This document shows, one piece after another, positions 15,930 through 24,586 of a stretch of 64,000 nt of DNA. Origin of the DNA: Lacisediminihabitans profunda (GTDB lineage: Bacteria > Actinomycetota > Actinomycetes > Actinomycetales > Microbacteriaceae); the NCBI RefSeq assembly GCF_008040105.1, contig NZ_VRMG01000005.1, positions 744,001-808,000 on the forward strand. The letters run 5' to 3'. Every line of letters starts with the position of its first letter. Positions within the stretch are counted from its first letter, which is position 1. The notes under the pieces are model-generated. The model had not been told where the DNA came from. It did no database searches and saw only the letters and a program-made list of their open reading frames with translations. The translations under genes and the position numbers were made by a program.

Positions 15930-16562
15930 ATGGCACGGTCGCGCCGATGGGCCGCGACGCTGGCCCTTCTCGCCGGCGCTGTACTTCTCGCTGGGTGTGC
16001 GACCGCCTCCACCCGGGAGGTCGTCTCGCAACAGGACCGGCATCGCATCGCGTCGGAGATCATCAACTCGAACTGGTCGACGGTGGCAGACGAGTTCCCG
16101 GGCACCGAGCAGCCCGTCGTCGTGATCACTCGGACGATCCCCGACGAGGCCTGGGCCGGGACGATCGTGGCCTGCCTTCGCGACAGTGGTTTCAGCGCCA
16201 TCGTGCTGCGTGACGGCCTCACCTACACCGCCCCGCCCGACTTCTCGGCCGCCCGGGTGGCGGTCTCCCTCTATGTCTGCAACACCTCGACCCCGACGGT
16301 GACCGAGGTGACGCGGTACCTCAATCGCCCACAACTCGACGCCCTCTACCGCTACTACGTGGGGTCGGTGCGCCCGTGCCTGCTGGTGGCCGGGGCGCCG
16401 TCGAGCCCACCGCCCGACTGGTTCGCGTTCGTCACGGGTGCCTTGAGCAAACCGATCTGGCACCCGTTCGACCTGGCCTGGCGGGCGTTGCCCGACCCCG
16501 TGGTCCGCTACCTCGAGCAGCGCTGCCCTCCCGTGCCGCCGTGGCTCGACCTCGGGCGGTGA
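15930..16562 (+). CDS. Lipoprotein of a three-gene paralogous cluster (copy 1)
   Basis: 210 residues. A lipoprotein signal ends in LLAGC (lipid Cys23). After that four cysteines recur in all three copies: in ACLRDSGF, YVCNTS, VRPCLLVAG and EQRCPPVPPWL, suggesting two conserved disulfides outside the membrane. The C-terminal signature, VRPCLL then W..PFDLAW then RCPPVPPWLDL, is shared with the genes at 16613 and 17245. No known domain was recognised. Function unknown. Confidence 0.82.
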   Translation: MARSRRWAATLALLAGAVLLAGCATASTREVVSQQDRHRIASEIINSNWSTVADEFPGTEQPVVVITRTIPDEAWAGTIVACLRDSGFSAIVLRDGLTYTAPPDFSAARVAVSLYVCNTSTPTVTEVTRYLNRPQLDALYRYYVGSVRPCLLVAGAPSSPPPDWFAFVTGALSKPIWHPFDLAWRALPDPVVRYLEQRCPPVPPWLDLGR

Positions 16563-16612
16563 CGGCGCCCCGGTTCCCTCGAGGCGATGGCGAACCAGTG
16601 CGACACTGGAGC

Positions 16613-17248
16613 ATGGTCTTTCGGGGCTGGGTTCCGCGTGGTGTGGCGCTCGCGGCATCCGTGCTGCTCCTCGCCGGGTGCTCAGGGGGGCCGGCGACGT
16701 CCCCGCTCAGCCAGGCGGACCGGGTGAGCATCCGGACCGAGCTCCTGGATGCCCGCTGGCAGAGTGTGACCGACCAGTACCCGGAGGCGTTGCGGCCGAG
16801 GCTCTCGATCGCGCCCACCGTGCCCGACCACGACTGGCCGGCAGCCGTGATCGTCTGCCTGCATCGGCTCGGGTTCGTCGCGGTGCAGTCGGGCGGCGGC
16901 GTGGAGTACCGCAACGGCCGCGGAAAGACGCCGCTGGAGTACGCGGTGGCGCTGTATACCTGCGAGGGGAGCCATCCCGCGGAGTCCGCGGTCGCCGCCC
17001 GCCTGGGGCCGCGGCAGTCGGCGTCGCTCTACGGGTACTACCTCAACGTGGTGCGGCCGTGCCTCCTGCTCGCCGGTGCGCCCTCCCCGGCCTCTCCCGA
17101 CCGATCGGCGGTCGAGAGCCTCGCCGGCCTCGCGGGGTGGAATCCCTACCAGGTGATCTGGACGAGCGGCGTCCCGGCCAGCCGGCTCGACTACCTGGAG
17201 CGACGCTGCCCGCCGGTGCCCGCGTGGCTCGACCTGGGCAGCGGATGA
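16613..17248 (+). CDS. Lipoprotein of a three-gene paralogous cluster (copy 2)
   Basis: 211 residues, with a lipobox LLAGC near residue 23. Same architecture as the genes before and after: VCLHRLGF, YTCEGS, VRPCLLLAGAPSP, WNPYQVIW and ERRCPPVPAWLDL. It starts 50 bp after the first copy ends and its stop overlaps the next ATG (ATGA at 17245-17248), so copies 2 and 3 are translationally coupled. The role is unknown; a cell-surface complex or ligand-binding function is possible. Confidence 0.82.
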   Translation: MVFRGWVPRGVALAASVLLLAGCSGGPATSPLSQADRVSIRTELLDARWQSVTDQYPEALRPRLSIAPTVPDHDWPAAVIVCLHRLGFVAVQSGGGVEYRNGRGKTPLEYAVALYTCEGSHPAESAVAARLGPRQSASLYGYYLNVVRPCLLLAGAPSPASPDRSAVESLAGLAGWNPYQVIWTSGVPASRLDYLERRCPPVPAWLDLGSG

Positions 17249-17892
17249 CCGGCCGGCGTCGTGCACGGCTCGGCCCGCTGGTGGCCGCCGCCCTGGTGGC
17301 CGCTCTGCTTGCGGGCTGCGCCCCGGCGGCGGCGCGCTCACCGGTGAGCGCCGCCGACCTGCATCGCGTGCGCCAGACCTACATCGACGCCGCCTGGGCC
17401 GGTGTCACGCATGGGCACCCGGAGGCTCTGCGCCCCCGGGTGCCGGTGACGAAGGTCGTGAGCGACTGGAACTGGCTGCGATCCCGGGTGGGCTGCCTGC
17501 GCGCAGCCGGTCTGAAGGCCACGCTGTCCGGTGACGGGTCGAGCTACAGCCTCAGCTCCACGGTCGGCCAGACCACACTCGAGGTCGCGATAACGAACTA
17601 CAACTGCGCGGCGCAGTTCGCGCCGGTCAGCACCTTCAGTTCCGGCCTGCCGCAGAATGACTACAGGTCGCTTCGCTCCTACTTCGTCGGCTTCGTGCGG
17701 CCGTGCCTGCTCGCCTCCGGGCTGCCCTCTCCCGCTCCGCCGGGGCGCGCCGCCTTCATCTCCGGCGACAGCCAGGGTCGGTTCTGGAATCCCTACGAAC
17801 AGGTGTGGCTCGGCGGACTTCCGGATGCCACGATCGACTACTTCGAGCAGCGCTGCCCGCCGGTGCCGTCCTGGCTGGCACTCACGCGCTGA
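17245..17892 (+). CDS. Lipoprotein of a three-gene paralogous cluster (copy 3)
   Basis: 215 residues, lipobox LLAGC near residue 25. It keeps GCLRAAGL, YNCAAQ, VRPCLLASGLPSP, WNPYEQVW and EQRCPPVPSWL. It is more diverged than copies 1 and 2 in the middle. The ATG overlaps the stop of copy 2. It ends three bases before the stop of the convergent response regulator, leaving no space for a separate terminator. Confidence 0.82.
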   Translation: MTGRRRARLGPLVAAALVAALLAGCAPAAARSPVSAADLHRVRQTYIDAAWAGVTHGHPEALRPRVPVTKVVSDWNWLRSRVGCLRAAGLKATLSGDGSSYSLSSTVGQTTLEVAITNYNCAAQFAPVSTFSSGLPQNDYRSLRSYFVGFVRPCLLASGLPSPAPPGRAAFISGDSQGRFWNPYEQVWLGGLPDATIDYFEQRCPPVPSWLALTR

Positions 17893-17895
17893 GAC

Positions 17896-18582
17896 TCAGC
17901 CGGCCCAGCGGTACTCGAGCTCCGGCCGACCGGGGGTGCCGTACCGCGGGGACCGGGTGACCTGGCCGGCCTCGGCGAGGTGCTCGAGGTAGCGGCGAGC
18001 AGTCACCCGTGAGAGGTGGAGCGGCTCGGCAAGTTCCGCGGCGGAGAGTGCCCGATCCGCGCTCCGCACATGCTCGAGAACCGCCTCGAGTGTCGCGCCG
18101 GCGAGCCCCTTGGGAATGGGCAGGTCTACCGGGGAGCGCAGGGAGGCGATCATCCCGTCCACGTCCGACTGGGTGGCCGACGACGACGCCGCCTCGAGCC
18201 GCCGCCGATAGTCGAGATAGGTTCCGAGCTTGGCGGCGAAGGTGGCGAAGCTGAACGGCTTGATCAGGTACTGCACGATGCCGACCGAGATGGCGGTGTG
18301 CACCACCTCGATGTCCCGCACCGCGGTGATCGCGATGATGTCAACGGCGACCCCGGTGGCGCGGAGCCGGCGGGCGAGGTCGATTCCGCGGCCGTCCGGC
18401 AGGTTCATGTCGAGCAGCACGAGGTCGATCGGGCCGCCACCAGGGGCGGCCCTGATCGCCGCGAGCGCCTCGGTGAGGGAGGCGACGACACCCGCCACCT
18501 CGAAGCCGTCGAGGCGGCCGAGGTAGGCGGCATGGGCCTCGGCGGTCAGGGCGTCGTCCTCCACGACGAGCGTGCGGATCAC
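17896..18582 (-). CDS. Response regulator, CitB/DctR type
   Basis: 228 residues. The receiver domain has VVEDD acidic residues, the phospho-acceptor Asp in LVLLDMNLPDGRG (about residue 57) and Lys in IKPFSF. The C-terminal winged-helix part (LSRVTARRYLEHL) matches the CitB/DcuR branch that controls dicarboxylate or citrate genes. The GTG start overlaps the kinase stop by four bases (GTGA). With its kinase it is divergent from dctA, its most likely target. Confidence 0.9.
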   Translation of the reverse strand: MIRTLVVEDDALTAEAHAAYLGRLDGFEVAGVVASLTEALAAIRAAPGGGPIDLVLLDMNLPDGRGIDLARRLRATGVAVDIIAITAVRDIEVVHTAISVGIVQYLIKPFSFATFAAKLGTYLDYRRRLEAASSSATQSDVDGMIASLRSPVDLPIPKGLAGATLEAVLEHVRSADRALSAAELAEPLHLSRVTARRYLEHLAEAGQVTRSPRYGTPGRPELEYRWAG

Positions 18583-20222
18583 GAGCCGGCCGAATCGTCG
18601 GCCGAGGCGGGGATCTGCGCCACCGCGATGGGCCAGCGGGCGCGGAATTCGGTGGCCGAGCCCGGCAGCAGTTCGATGGTGCCGCCGTGGATCTGCAGCA
18701 CCTGGCGGACGACCGCCAGCCCGAACCCCCGTCCGGTGGCGCCAGCCGGCTTGGTGGAGAATCCCGGGGAGAAGATGCGCTCGCCGAGGGCGTTCTCGAC
18801 CCCGCGTCCGCTGTCGCTCACGGTGAGCTCCACGCAGCCGTGTTCGTGATTGGTGCCGAGGGTCACCCTCACCCACGGCGCGGCGGAGCCGGCGGCCGCG
18901 GCATCCATCGCGTTGTCGACGAGGTTGCCGACCACCGAGACGAGATCCGCCGGGTCCATCGCCGAGGGGGCGAGGTTCTGCTCGATCTCGAGGCGCAGTT
19001 CGATGCCGCGCTCGCCGGCCTGGGTGGACTTGCCCAGCAGCAGCGCGGCGAGTGCTGGCTCGTTGACCGCACCGACGACGTCGTCGGCGAGCGACTGGCT
19101 GAGCTGCACCTGATGGGCGATGAGGTCGATCGCGTCCCTCGTGCGACCGAGCTCGAGGAGCGAGACCACCGTGTGCAGCCGGTTGGCGTACTCGTGGGTC
19201 TGCGATCGGAGGGCGTCGCTCAGCGTGCGAACCGACTCGAGCTCGCCGGAGAGCCGCTGCACCTCGGTGCGGTCGCGCAGCGTCATCAGCGTGCCGACCG
19301 AGGCGCGGGTCGAGCCGCCGGGCGGTGTCGCCGACTCCTGGTTCACCACGAGCACCCGGTGGCCGGCGACGTGCGACTCCTCGACCGCCCGCCGCCCGCT
19401 CGTCACCAGGGTGGCGATGGTCGGAGGCAGGTCGAGCTCCGTCGACGTCCGGGGCTGCAGGTCGTTCGTCACGGGCGGAAGGCCGAGCAACTCGGCGGCC
19501 TCGTCGTTGTAGAGCACCACCCGTCCGGTGGCGTCGGCGAGGATGAGTCCCTCGCGCACCGAGTGGAGCACCGACTCGTAGTAGTCGACCATGCGCGACA
19601 GCTCGGACGGTCGCATCGAACCGGTCATGCGGCTGAGCAGGCGCCGGGCGGCGAAGGCTCCGATGCTGCCGACGATCACCAGCAGCGCGGCGGCCCCGAT
19701 CACGAACGGGATGCGCGGGGCGAGGGACGCGGCCACATTGGTGACGGTCTCTCCCGCCGCCACGATCCCGATCACCGTGCCGTCGACGACCACGGGGACC
19801 ACCGAGCGCACCGACGGCCCGAGGGTGCCCGTGTAGGTCTCGGTCAGTGTCTTGCCGCGCTGCGCGAGGGAGATCGTGCCGATGAACTTCTTGCCGATCT
19901 CGGCGGGATTCGGATGCGTGAAGCGTGTGCCGGTGGGGTCCATGATCGTCACGAAGTCCACGCCGGTCGATCGCATCACCCGCAGTGCGAATGGCTGCAG
20001 TTCGGCGCTCGGATCGGGGGACCGGACGCCGGAGACGACCACGGGGTCCGTCGCCAGGGTGTTCGCGACGGCGAGCGTCACCCGGCCGGCGTTCTCGTTC
20101 GCGGAGTCGCGCAGGCTGAGCCACAGCACGAGGGTGAGGCACCCGCTCAACACGATCACGGCAGCGAGCTGCACGGCGAAGACGCGGCTCGCAATGCTCC
20201 ACCGACTCGCCAGTCGCACCAT
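18579..20222 (-). CDS. Sensor histidine kinase, CitA/DcuS type
   Basis: 547 residues. An N-terminal membrane helix is followed by an extracytoplasmic PDC/PASp-type sensor (containing VDFVTIMDPTGTRFTHPNP), a second helix, a cytoplasmic PAS region and a kinase core. The H-box is QTHEYANRLHTVVSLL, the N-box VGNLVDNAMDAA, and the G-boxes DSGRGV and GRGFGLAVV. CitA/DcuS proteins sense extracellular citrate or C4-dicarboxylates. ATG 20222 is chosen because GAGGTGGG precedes it; longer upstream frames have no support. Confidence 0.9.
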   Translation of the reverse strand: MVRLASRWSIASRVFAVQLAAVIVLSGCLTLVLWLSLRDSANENAGRVTLAVANTLATDPVVVSGVRSPDPSAELQPFALRVMRSTGVDFVTIMDPTGTRFTHPNPAEIGKKFIGTISLAQRGKTLTETYTGTLGPSVRSVVPVVVDGTVIGIVAAGETVTNVAASLAPRIPFVIGAAALLVIVGSIGAFAARRLLSRMTGSMRPSELSRMVDYYESVLHSVREGLILADATGRVVLYNDEAAELLGLPPVTNDLQPRTSTELDLPPTIATLVTSGRRAVEESHVAGHRVLVVNQESATPPGGSTRASVGTLMTLRDRTEVQRLSGELESVRTLSDALRSQTHEYANRLHTVVSLLELGRTRDAIDLIAHQVQLSQSLADDVVGAVNEPALAALLLGKSTQAGERGIELRLEIEQNLAPSAMDPADLVSVVGNLVDNAMDAAAAGSAAPWVRVTLGTNHEHGCVELTVSDSGRGVENALGERIFSPGFSTKPAGATGRGFGLAVVRQVLQIHGGTIELLPGSATEFRARWPIAVAQIPASADDSAGS

Positions 20223-20377
20223 GCCCACCTCGCCGTGTTCGCCGGACCGTGTCGATCGATCCGTGCCGTGATCAGTATGACCACAAGTAGTACCGCGCCA
20301 CCCGAGGGACAAGGCTAACGCCATCGCCACGAACCGTGGTCGGGCACAAAGACGTTCCGATTGAATAGGACAAGCAC
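20223..20377. promoter_or_regulatory. Divergent regulatory interval between the kinase and dctA
   Basis: 155 bp separates the kinase gene from dctA. The arrangement predicts a response-regulator binding site here, but no clear repeat pair was identified by eye. Confidence 0.4.
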
Positions 20378-21748
20378 ATGGCACACAAGCTGGGCGCCCT
20401 TCGGCGCATGGATCGAAACCACTACCTCTACATCGCGGTCATCGTGGCCGTCGTGGCCGGGGCAATCGTCGGCCTCGCCGCCCCGGAATTCGCCAAGACC
20501 CTCGACCCGATCGGCAAGGGCTTCGTCGCCCTCATCAAGATGATGATCGCCCCGGTGATCTTCTGCACCATCGTGATCGGCGTCGGGTCGATCGCCAAGG
20601 CGGCGACCGTCGGCAAGATCGGCGGCCTCGCGATCGGCTACTTCACGGTCATGTCCACCTTCGCGCTCGGGATCGGGCTCGTCGTCGGCAACATCCTGCA
20701 CCCCGGTACCGGGCTCAACATCGCCTCCTCGAGCTACACCGCGGTGGGGGAGGCCGTGAGTGGAACCGATTTCGTGCTCGGCATCATCCCGACGACGCTC
20801 TTCTCGTCGTTCGTCTCCGGCAGTATCCTGCAGGTGCTTCTCGTCGCCCTGCTCGTCGGATTCGCGTTGCAGGGCCTCGGCTCCCGAGGCACCGCCGTGC
20901 TCGAGGCCGTGAAGAGCCTGCAGGCCGTGGTCTTCCGCATCCTGAGCATGGTGCTCTGGCTCGCCCCGCTCGGCGCGTTCGGGGCGATCGCCGCGGTGGT
21001 CGGCAACACCGGCGGCGGCGCGCTGGTGAGCCTCGCGACACTGCTCGTGGGCTTCTACATCACCTGCGCGGTGTTCATCATCGTGATCCTCGGCGGACTG
21101 CTGCGTCTCGTGACGGGCGTCAACATCTTCGCCCTGATGAAGTACCTCGGCAAGGAGTACCTGCTCATCGTCGGCACCTCGTCGTCCGAGGCCGCGCTGC
21201 CGAGGCTCATCGCCAAGATGGAGCACCTGGGAGTGTCGAAGTCGGTCGTGGGGATCACCGTCCCGACCGGCTACTCGTTCAACCTCGACGGCACCGCGAT
21301 CTACCTCACGATGGCGTCGCTGTTCATCGCGAACGCCATGGGGACCCCGCTGGCCCTCGGAGAGCAGATCGGTCTGCTCGCGTTCATGATCATCGCCTCC
21401 AAGGGCGCCGCGGGAGTCACCGGGGCGGGACTCGCCACGCTCGCCGGCGGCCTGCAGACCTACCGGCCGGACCTGGTCAACGGCGTCGGCGTGATCGTGG
21501 GCATCGACCGCTTCATGTCCGAGGCGCGCGCCGTGACCAACTTCACCGGCAACGCGGTGGCGACGGTGCTGATCGGCCGCTGGACCCGCCAGATCGACGC
21601 GGAACAGGTGCGGCTCGTGCTCGCGGGCTCGCGACCGTTCGACGAGGCGTCGTTGGCGGGCGCACACGAGCCGGCCTCGACGACCGCGGAGCTTGCAGCG
21701 ATCGTCGACTCGAGCGCCGTGCCCGTCGCCGACCGGGCCGGGCGATGA
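20378..21748 (+). CDS. dctA: C4-dicarboxylate/cation symporter (DctA-like)
   Basis: 456 residues, with the dicarboxylate/amino acid:cation symporter family profile of several helices and two re-entrant loops. Diagnostic motifs include TSSSEAALPRL, the PTGYSFNLDGTAIYLTM block, SKGAAGVTGAGLATLAGG and GIDRFMSEARAVTNFTGN. The protein takes up succinate, malate, fumarate or related acids. It is divergent from a CitA/CitB pair and shares ATGA with a CitE-like lyase, so uptake and cleavage of a dicarboxylate-derived acyl-CoA may be coupled. Confidence 0.92.
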   Translation: MAHKLGALRRMDRNHYLYIAVIVAVVAGAIVGLAAPEFAKTLDPIGKGFVALIKMMIAPVIFCTIVIGVGSIAKAATVGKIGGLAIGYFTVMSTFALGIGLVVGNILHPGTGLNIASSSYTAVGEAVSGTDFVLGIIPTTLFSSFVSGSILQVLLVALLVGFALQGLGSRGTAVLEAVKSLQAVVFRILSMVLWLAPLGAFGAIAAVVGNTGGGALVSLATLLVGFYITCAVFIIVILGGLLRLVTGVNIFALMKYLGKEYLLIVGTSSSEAALPRLIAKMEHLGVSKSVVGITVPTGYSFNLDGTAIYLTMASLFIANAMGTPLALGEQIGLLAFMIIASKGAAGVTGAGLATLAGGLQTYRPDLVNGVGVIVGIDRFMSEARAVTNFTGNAVATVLIGRWTRQIDAEQVRLVLAGSRPFDEASLAGAHEPASTTAELAAIVDSSAVPVADRAGR

Positions 21749-22587
21749 CCCGAGCTCTCGGCGGCCAGGCGGGCACCACCGAAAGGGTGGTGCCCGCGCG
21801 GCTCGCGCGATCCTGGCACCTCGTCTCGGCCCTGCGGCTGGACGAGGCGCACGGATCGCTCGCGGACTCGATCGTCATCGATCTCGAGGACGCGGTGCCG
21901 GCGGCGCAGAAGCCGGGGGCTCGGGAGGCTGCCGCCGGCTGGCTCGCCACCGGGTCGGCCTGGGTGCGCGTGAACGACGCCACCTCGGGCGAATGGAGGG
22001 CGGACCTCGCCGCCGTCTGCCGGGTCGCCTGCCTCCGCGGGGTCATGCTCGCCAAGGTCGAGACCCCGGAGCAGATCGAGGCGACCGCCGCCGGGCTGCC
22101 AGCCGGCACGCGCATCGTCGCCCTGATCGAGAGCGCGCGGGGCCTCGAAGCGGCCGCGGACATCGCGCGGTCGGCCGGCACCTTCCGGCTCGCGTTCGGC
22201 TCAGGGGACTTCCGCCGGGACACCGGCGTCGGGGACGACCCCCTCGCCCTGGCCTACGCACGGTCTCGGCTCGTCGTGGCGAGCGCCGCGGCCGGCATCC
22301 CGGGGGCGATCGACGGTCCGACCATCACCGAATCGCCGGACGCCCTGACGGCGGCCGCCCGGCACACCCGCACCATGGGGCTCACCGGCAAGCTCACGTT
22401 GCGCGGAGACCACGCTGCGCTGATCAACGACGCGCTGAGCCCATCGGCCGACGAGCGCGAGTGGGCGGCCGGGCTGCTGGGGAGCGCGCCGAGCCGTGAC
22501 GCCAGGGACGGCAGCTACCTTCCCATGCTCGCGCGGGCGAGATCGATCGTCGCGCTGGCCTCGGCATTCGGTCCGCTCGCTTCCTAG
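21745..22587 (+). CDS. HpcH/HpaI aldolase/citrate lyase (CitE-like) family protein
   Basis: 280 residues. The TIM-barrel landmarks are IVIDLEDAVP near residue 46, LAKVETPEQIE, ALIESARGLEAA and FGSGDFRRDTG, the CitE-like lyase pattern that binds a divalent ion and a CoA ester or small acid. The start overlaps the dctA stop by four bases. A second CitE-like protein, with a different context, lies at 38807, so this one probably serves a dicarboxylate pathway rather than leucine breakdown. Exact substrate unknown. Confidence 0.85.
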   Translation: MTRALGGQAGTTERVVPARLARSWHLVSALRLDEAHGSLADSIVIDLEDAVPAAQKPGAREAAAGWLATGSAWVRVNDATSGEWRADLAAVCRVACLRGVMLAKVETPEQIEATAAGLPAGTRIVALIESARGLEAAADIARSAGTFRLAFGSGDFRRDTGVGDDPLALAYARSRLVVASAAAGIPGAIDGPTITESPDALTAAARHTRTMGLTGKLTLRGDHAALINDALSPSADEREWAAGLLGSAPSRDARDGSYLPMLARARSIVALASAFGPLAS

Positions 22588-22668
22588 AATCGGCGTCTAC
22601 GTCGCGGTTCGCGCCGCCGACTGGGGTGCGGGAATAACTCTCCCGTGTGCCCCGTTGAGTAGGCTATT

Positions 22669-22682
22669 CATGCAAATGCATG
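22669..22682. promoter_or_regulatory. Inverted repeat, possible operator of the flavin oxidoreductase operon
   Basis: CATGCAAATGCATG has perfect six-base arms around AA and lies 46 bp before the ATG at 22728, near a TTGAGT..TATTCA promoter-like stretch. Confidence 0.4.
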
Positions 22683-22727
22683 GAAAGCGGATGAGCTCCG
22701 CGCGCGAGAACAGGACTGGACAGCAGC

Positions 22728-23912
22728 ATGCAATTCGGAATCTTCACCGTCGGCGACCTCACGACGGATCCCACCAACGGTTCGACTCCCTCCGAGCACG
22801 AGCGCATCAAGAACATCCTGACCATCGCCCAGAAGGTGGAAGAGGTCGGCCTGGACGTCTTCGCGCTCGGTGAGCACCACAACCCACCGTTCGTGCCGTC
22901 GAGCCCGACCACCATGCTCGGCTACATCGCGGCGAAGACCGACCGCATCATCCTCTCCACCTCCACGACTCTCATCACGACCAATGACCCGGTGAAGATC
23001 GCCGAGGACTACGCGATGCTGCAGAACATCGCGGACGGCCGCGTCGACCTCATGATGGGTCGCGGAAACACGGGGCCGGTCTACCCCTGGTTCGGCAAGG
23101 ACATCCGCGAGGGCATCCCGCTCGCGATCGAGAACTACGCGCTGCTGCACCGCCTGTGGCGTGAGGACTACGTCGACTGGCAGGGCAAGTTCCGCACGCC
23201 CCTCCAGGGCTTCCAGTCGACCCCGCGCCCGCTCGACGGGGTGCCGCCCTTCGTCTGGCACGGCTCCATCCGCAGCCCGGAGATCGCCGAACAGGCCGCC
23301 TACTACGGAGACGGCTTCTTCGCGAACAACATCTTCTGGCCGAAGGAGCACTACATGCGCCTCATCGGCTACTACCGTGAGCGCTTCGAGCACTACGGGC
23401 ACGGCACGGCGAGCCAGGCGATCGTCGGTCTCGGCGGGCAGGCGTTCATGCGTAAGAATTCGCAGGATGCCGTCAACGAGTTTCGGCCCTACTTCGACGA
23501 GGCCCCCGTCTACGGGCACGGCCCGTCGCTCGAGGAGTTCACCGAGCAGACGCCGCTCACCGTCGGGAGCCCGCAGCAGGTGATCGACCGCTACGCCGGG
23601 ATGCGCGATCACTTCGGCGACTACCAGCGCCAGCTGTTCCTCATGGACCACGCCGGACTCCCGCTCAAGACGGTGCTCGAACAGCTCGACATCCTCGGCG
23701 CAGAGGTCGTGCCGGCGCTCCGCAAGGAGTTCGCCACGAACCGCCCGGCGAACGTGCCGGACGGCCCGACGCACGCGGCGCTCGTCGCCGCCCGCGCCGC
23801 CGCCGCGTCCGCGTCATCCGCTCCCGCGACATCCGCTTCCGTGTCGTCCGCTTCTGCATCGTCCGCTTCTCCGGAGGTTTCGGCGCTTTCGGCGAACGAG
23901 GTGCGGTCATGA
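22728..23912 (+). CDS. LLM class flavin-dependent oxidoreductase (CE1758-like)
   Basis: 394 residues. The luciferase-like fold is indicated by MQFGIFTVGDL, GLDVFALGEHH, RIILSTSTTLI and VDLMMGRGNTGPVYPW. It should use reduced FMN from its partner reductase at 23909. Residues after about 350 are low complexity (AAAASASSAPATSASVSS) and are encoded by 15-bp tandem repeats, then by the left arm of a palindromic element. The tail is therefore likely a recent addition. The stop overlaps the partner start by four bases. Confidence 0.9.
   Translation: MQFGIFTVGDLTTDPTNGSTPSEHERIKNILTIAQKVEEVGLDVFALGEHHNPPFVPSSPTTMLGYIAAKTDRIILSTSTTLITTNDPVKIAEDYAMLQNIADGRVDLMMGRGNTGPVYPWFGKDIREGIPLAIENYALLHRLWREDYVDWQGKFRTPLQGFQSTPRPLDGVPPFVWHGSIRSPEIAEQAAYYGDGFFANNIFWPKEHYMRLIGYYRERFEHYGHGTASQAIVGLGGQAFMRKNSQDAVNEFRPYFDEAPVYGHGPSLEEFTEQTPLTVGSPQQVIDRYAGMRDHFGDYQRQLFLMDHAGLPLKTVLEQLDILGAEVVPALRKEFATNRPANVPDGPTHAALVAARAAAASASSAPATSASVSSASASSASPEVSALSANEVRS
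23817..23876. repeat. 15-bp tandem repeat, four units, within coding sequence
   Basis: Units TCCGCTCCCGCGACA, TCCGCTTCCGTGTCG, TCCGCTTCTGCATCG and TCCGCTTCTCCGGAG begin at 23817, 23832, 23847 and 23862. They encode the Ser/Ala-rich tail of the flavin oxidoreductase; the fourth unit is also the left arm of the palindromic element. Confidence 0.82.
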
Positions 23913-23946
23913 CCGCGTTTGAGGGCGGGAACTCCGGAGAAACGCG
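23864..23946. repeat. Palindromic repeat element, family B, copy 1, in coding sequence
   Basis: CGCTTCTCCGGAG (23864-23876) pairs imperfectly with CTCCGGAGAAACGCG (23932-23946). The element contains the last 16 codons of the oxidoreductase and the first codons of the FMN reductase, including the overlapping stop and start at 23909-23912. Compare copy 2 at 26181-26276. Confidence 0.7.
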
Positions 23947-24574
23947 GGTCACGCGCCGGATCGCGGTGATCTCGGCCGGGCTGAGCCAGCCGTCGTCGAC
24001 TCGGCTGCTCGCCGACCGGATCGCGCAGGCGACGGTTCGGCGGCTCGTCGAGCTGGGCGTGGATGCGACGGTCGACGTCGTCGAGCTTCGAGACACGGCC
24101 CAGGATGTGACCAACAACATGCTCACGGGCTTCGCCAACCACAAGCTCGAGGCGGTCATCGAGTCGGTGACGAGCGCCGACGGCCTGATCGCCGTCACGC
24201 CCATTTTCACCACGAGCTACAGCGGGCTGTTCAAGTCGTTCATCGACGTGCTCGACCCGCAGTCCCTCACCGACATGCCGGTGCTCATCGCGGCCACCGG
24301 GGGCAGCGAGCGCCACTCGCTCGCCCTCGACTACGCGATCCGGCCGCTGTTCAGCTACCTGCACGCGTCGACCGTTCCGACGGCCGTCTACGCGGCGTCG
24401 AGCGACTGGGGCACTGGGGCGGATGCCGCCACCAGTTCCCTTCCCGAGCGAATCGAGCGGGCGGCAGGCGAGCTCGCCGCGCAGGTGCGCGACTCCGACC
24501 GATCGAGCCGGGTGCAGGATCCGTTCGCACTGCCGGCCGGGTTCAGCCCGATCGGGGCGTACGGAGCGCAGTAG
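23909..24574 (+). CDS. NAD(P)H-dependent FMN reductase (CE1759-like)
   Basis: 221 residues. The flavodoxin-like reductase core starts at about residue 13 with RRIAVISAGLSQPSSTRLLAD and includes TPIFTTSYSGLFKSFIDVL and ATGGSERHSL. It supplies reduced FMN to the upstream monooxygenase. The first twelve residues (MTAFEGGNSGET) come from the palindromic element and are not family-like. The ATGA overlap with the oxidoreductase shows translational coupling. Confidence 0.9.
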   Translation: MTAFEGGNSGETRVTRRIAVISAGLSQPSSTRLLADRIAQATVRRLVELGVDATVDVVELRDTAQDVTNNMLTGFANHKLEAVIESVTSADGLIAVTPIFTTSYSGLFKSFIDVLDPQSLTDMPVLIAATGGSERHSLALDYAIRPLFSYLHASTVPTAVYAASSDWGTGADAATSSLPERIERAAGELAAQVRDSDRSSRVQDPFALPAGFSPIGAYGAQ

Positions 24575-24586
24575 CGCATCGCTGGG

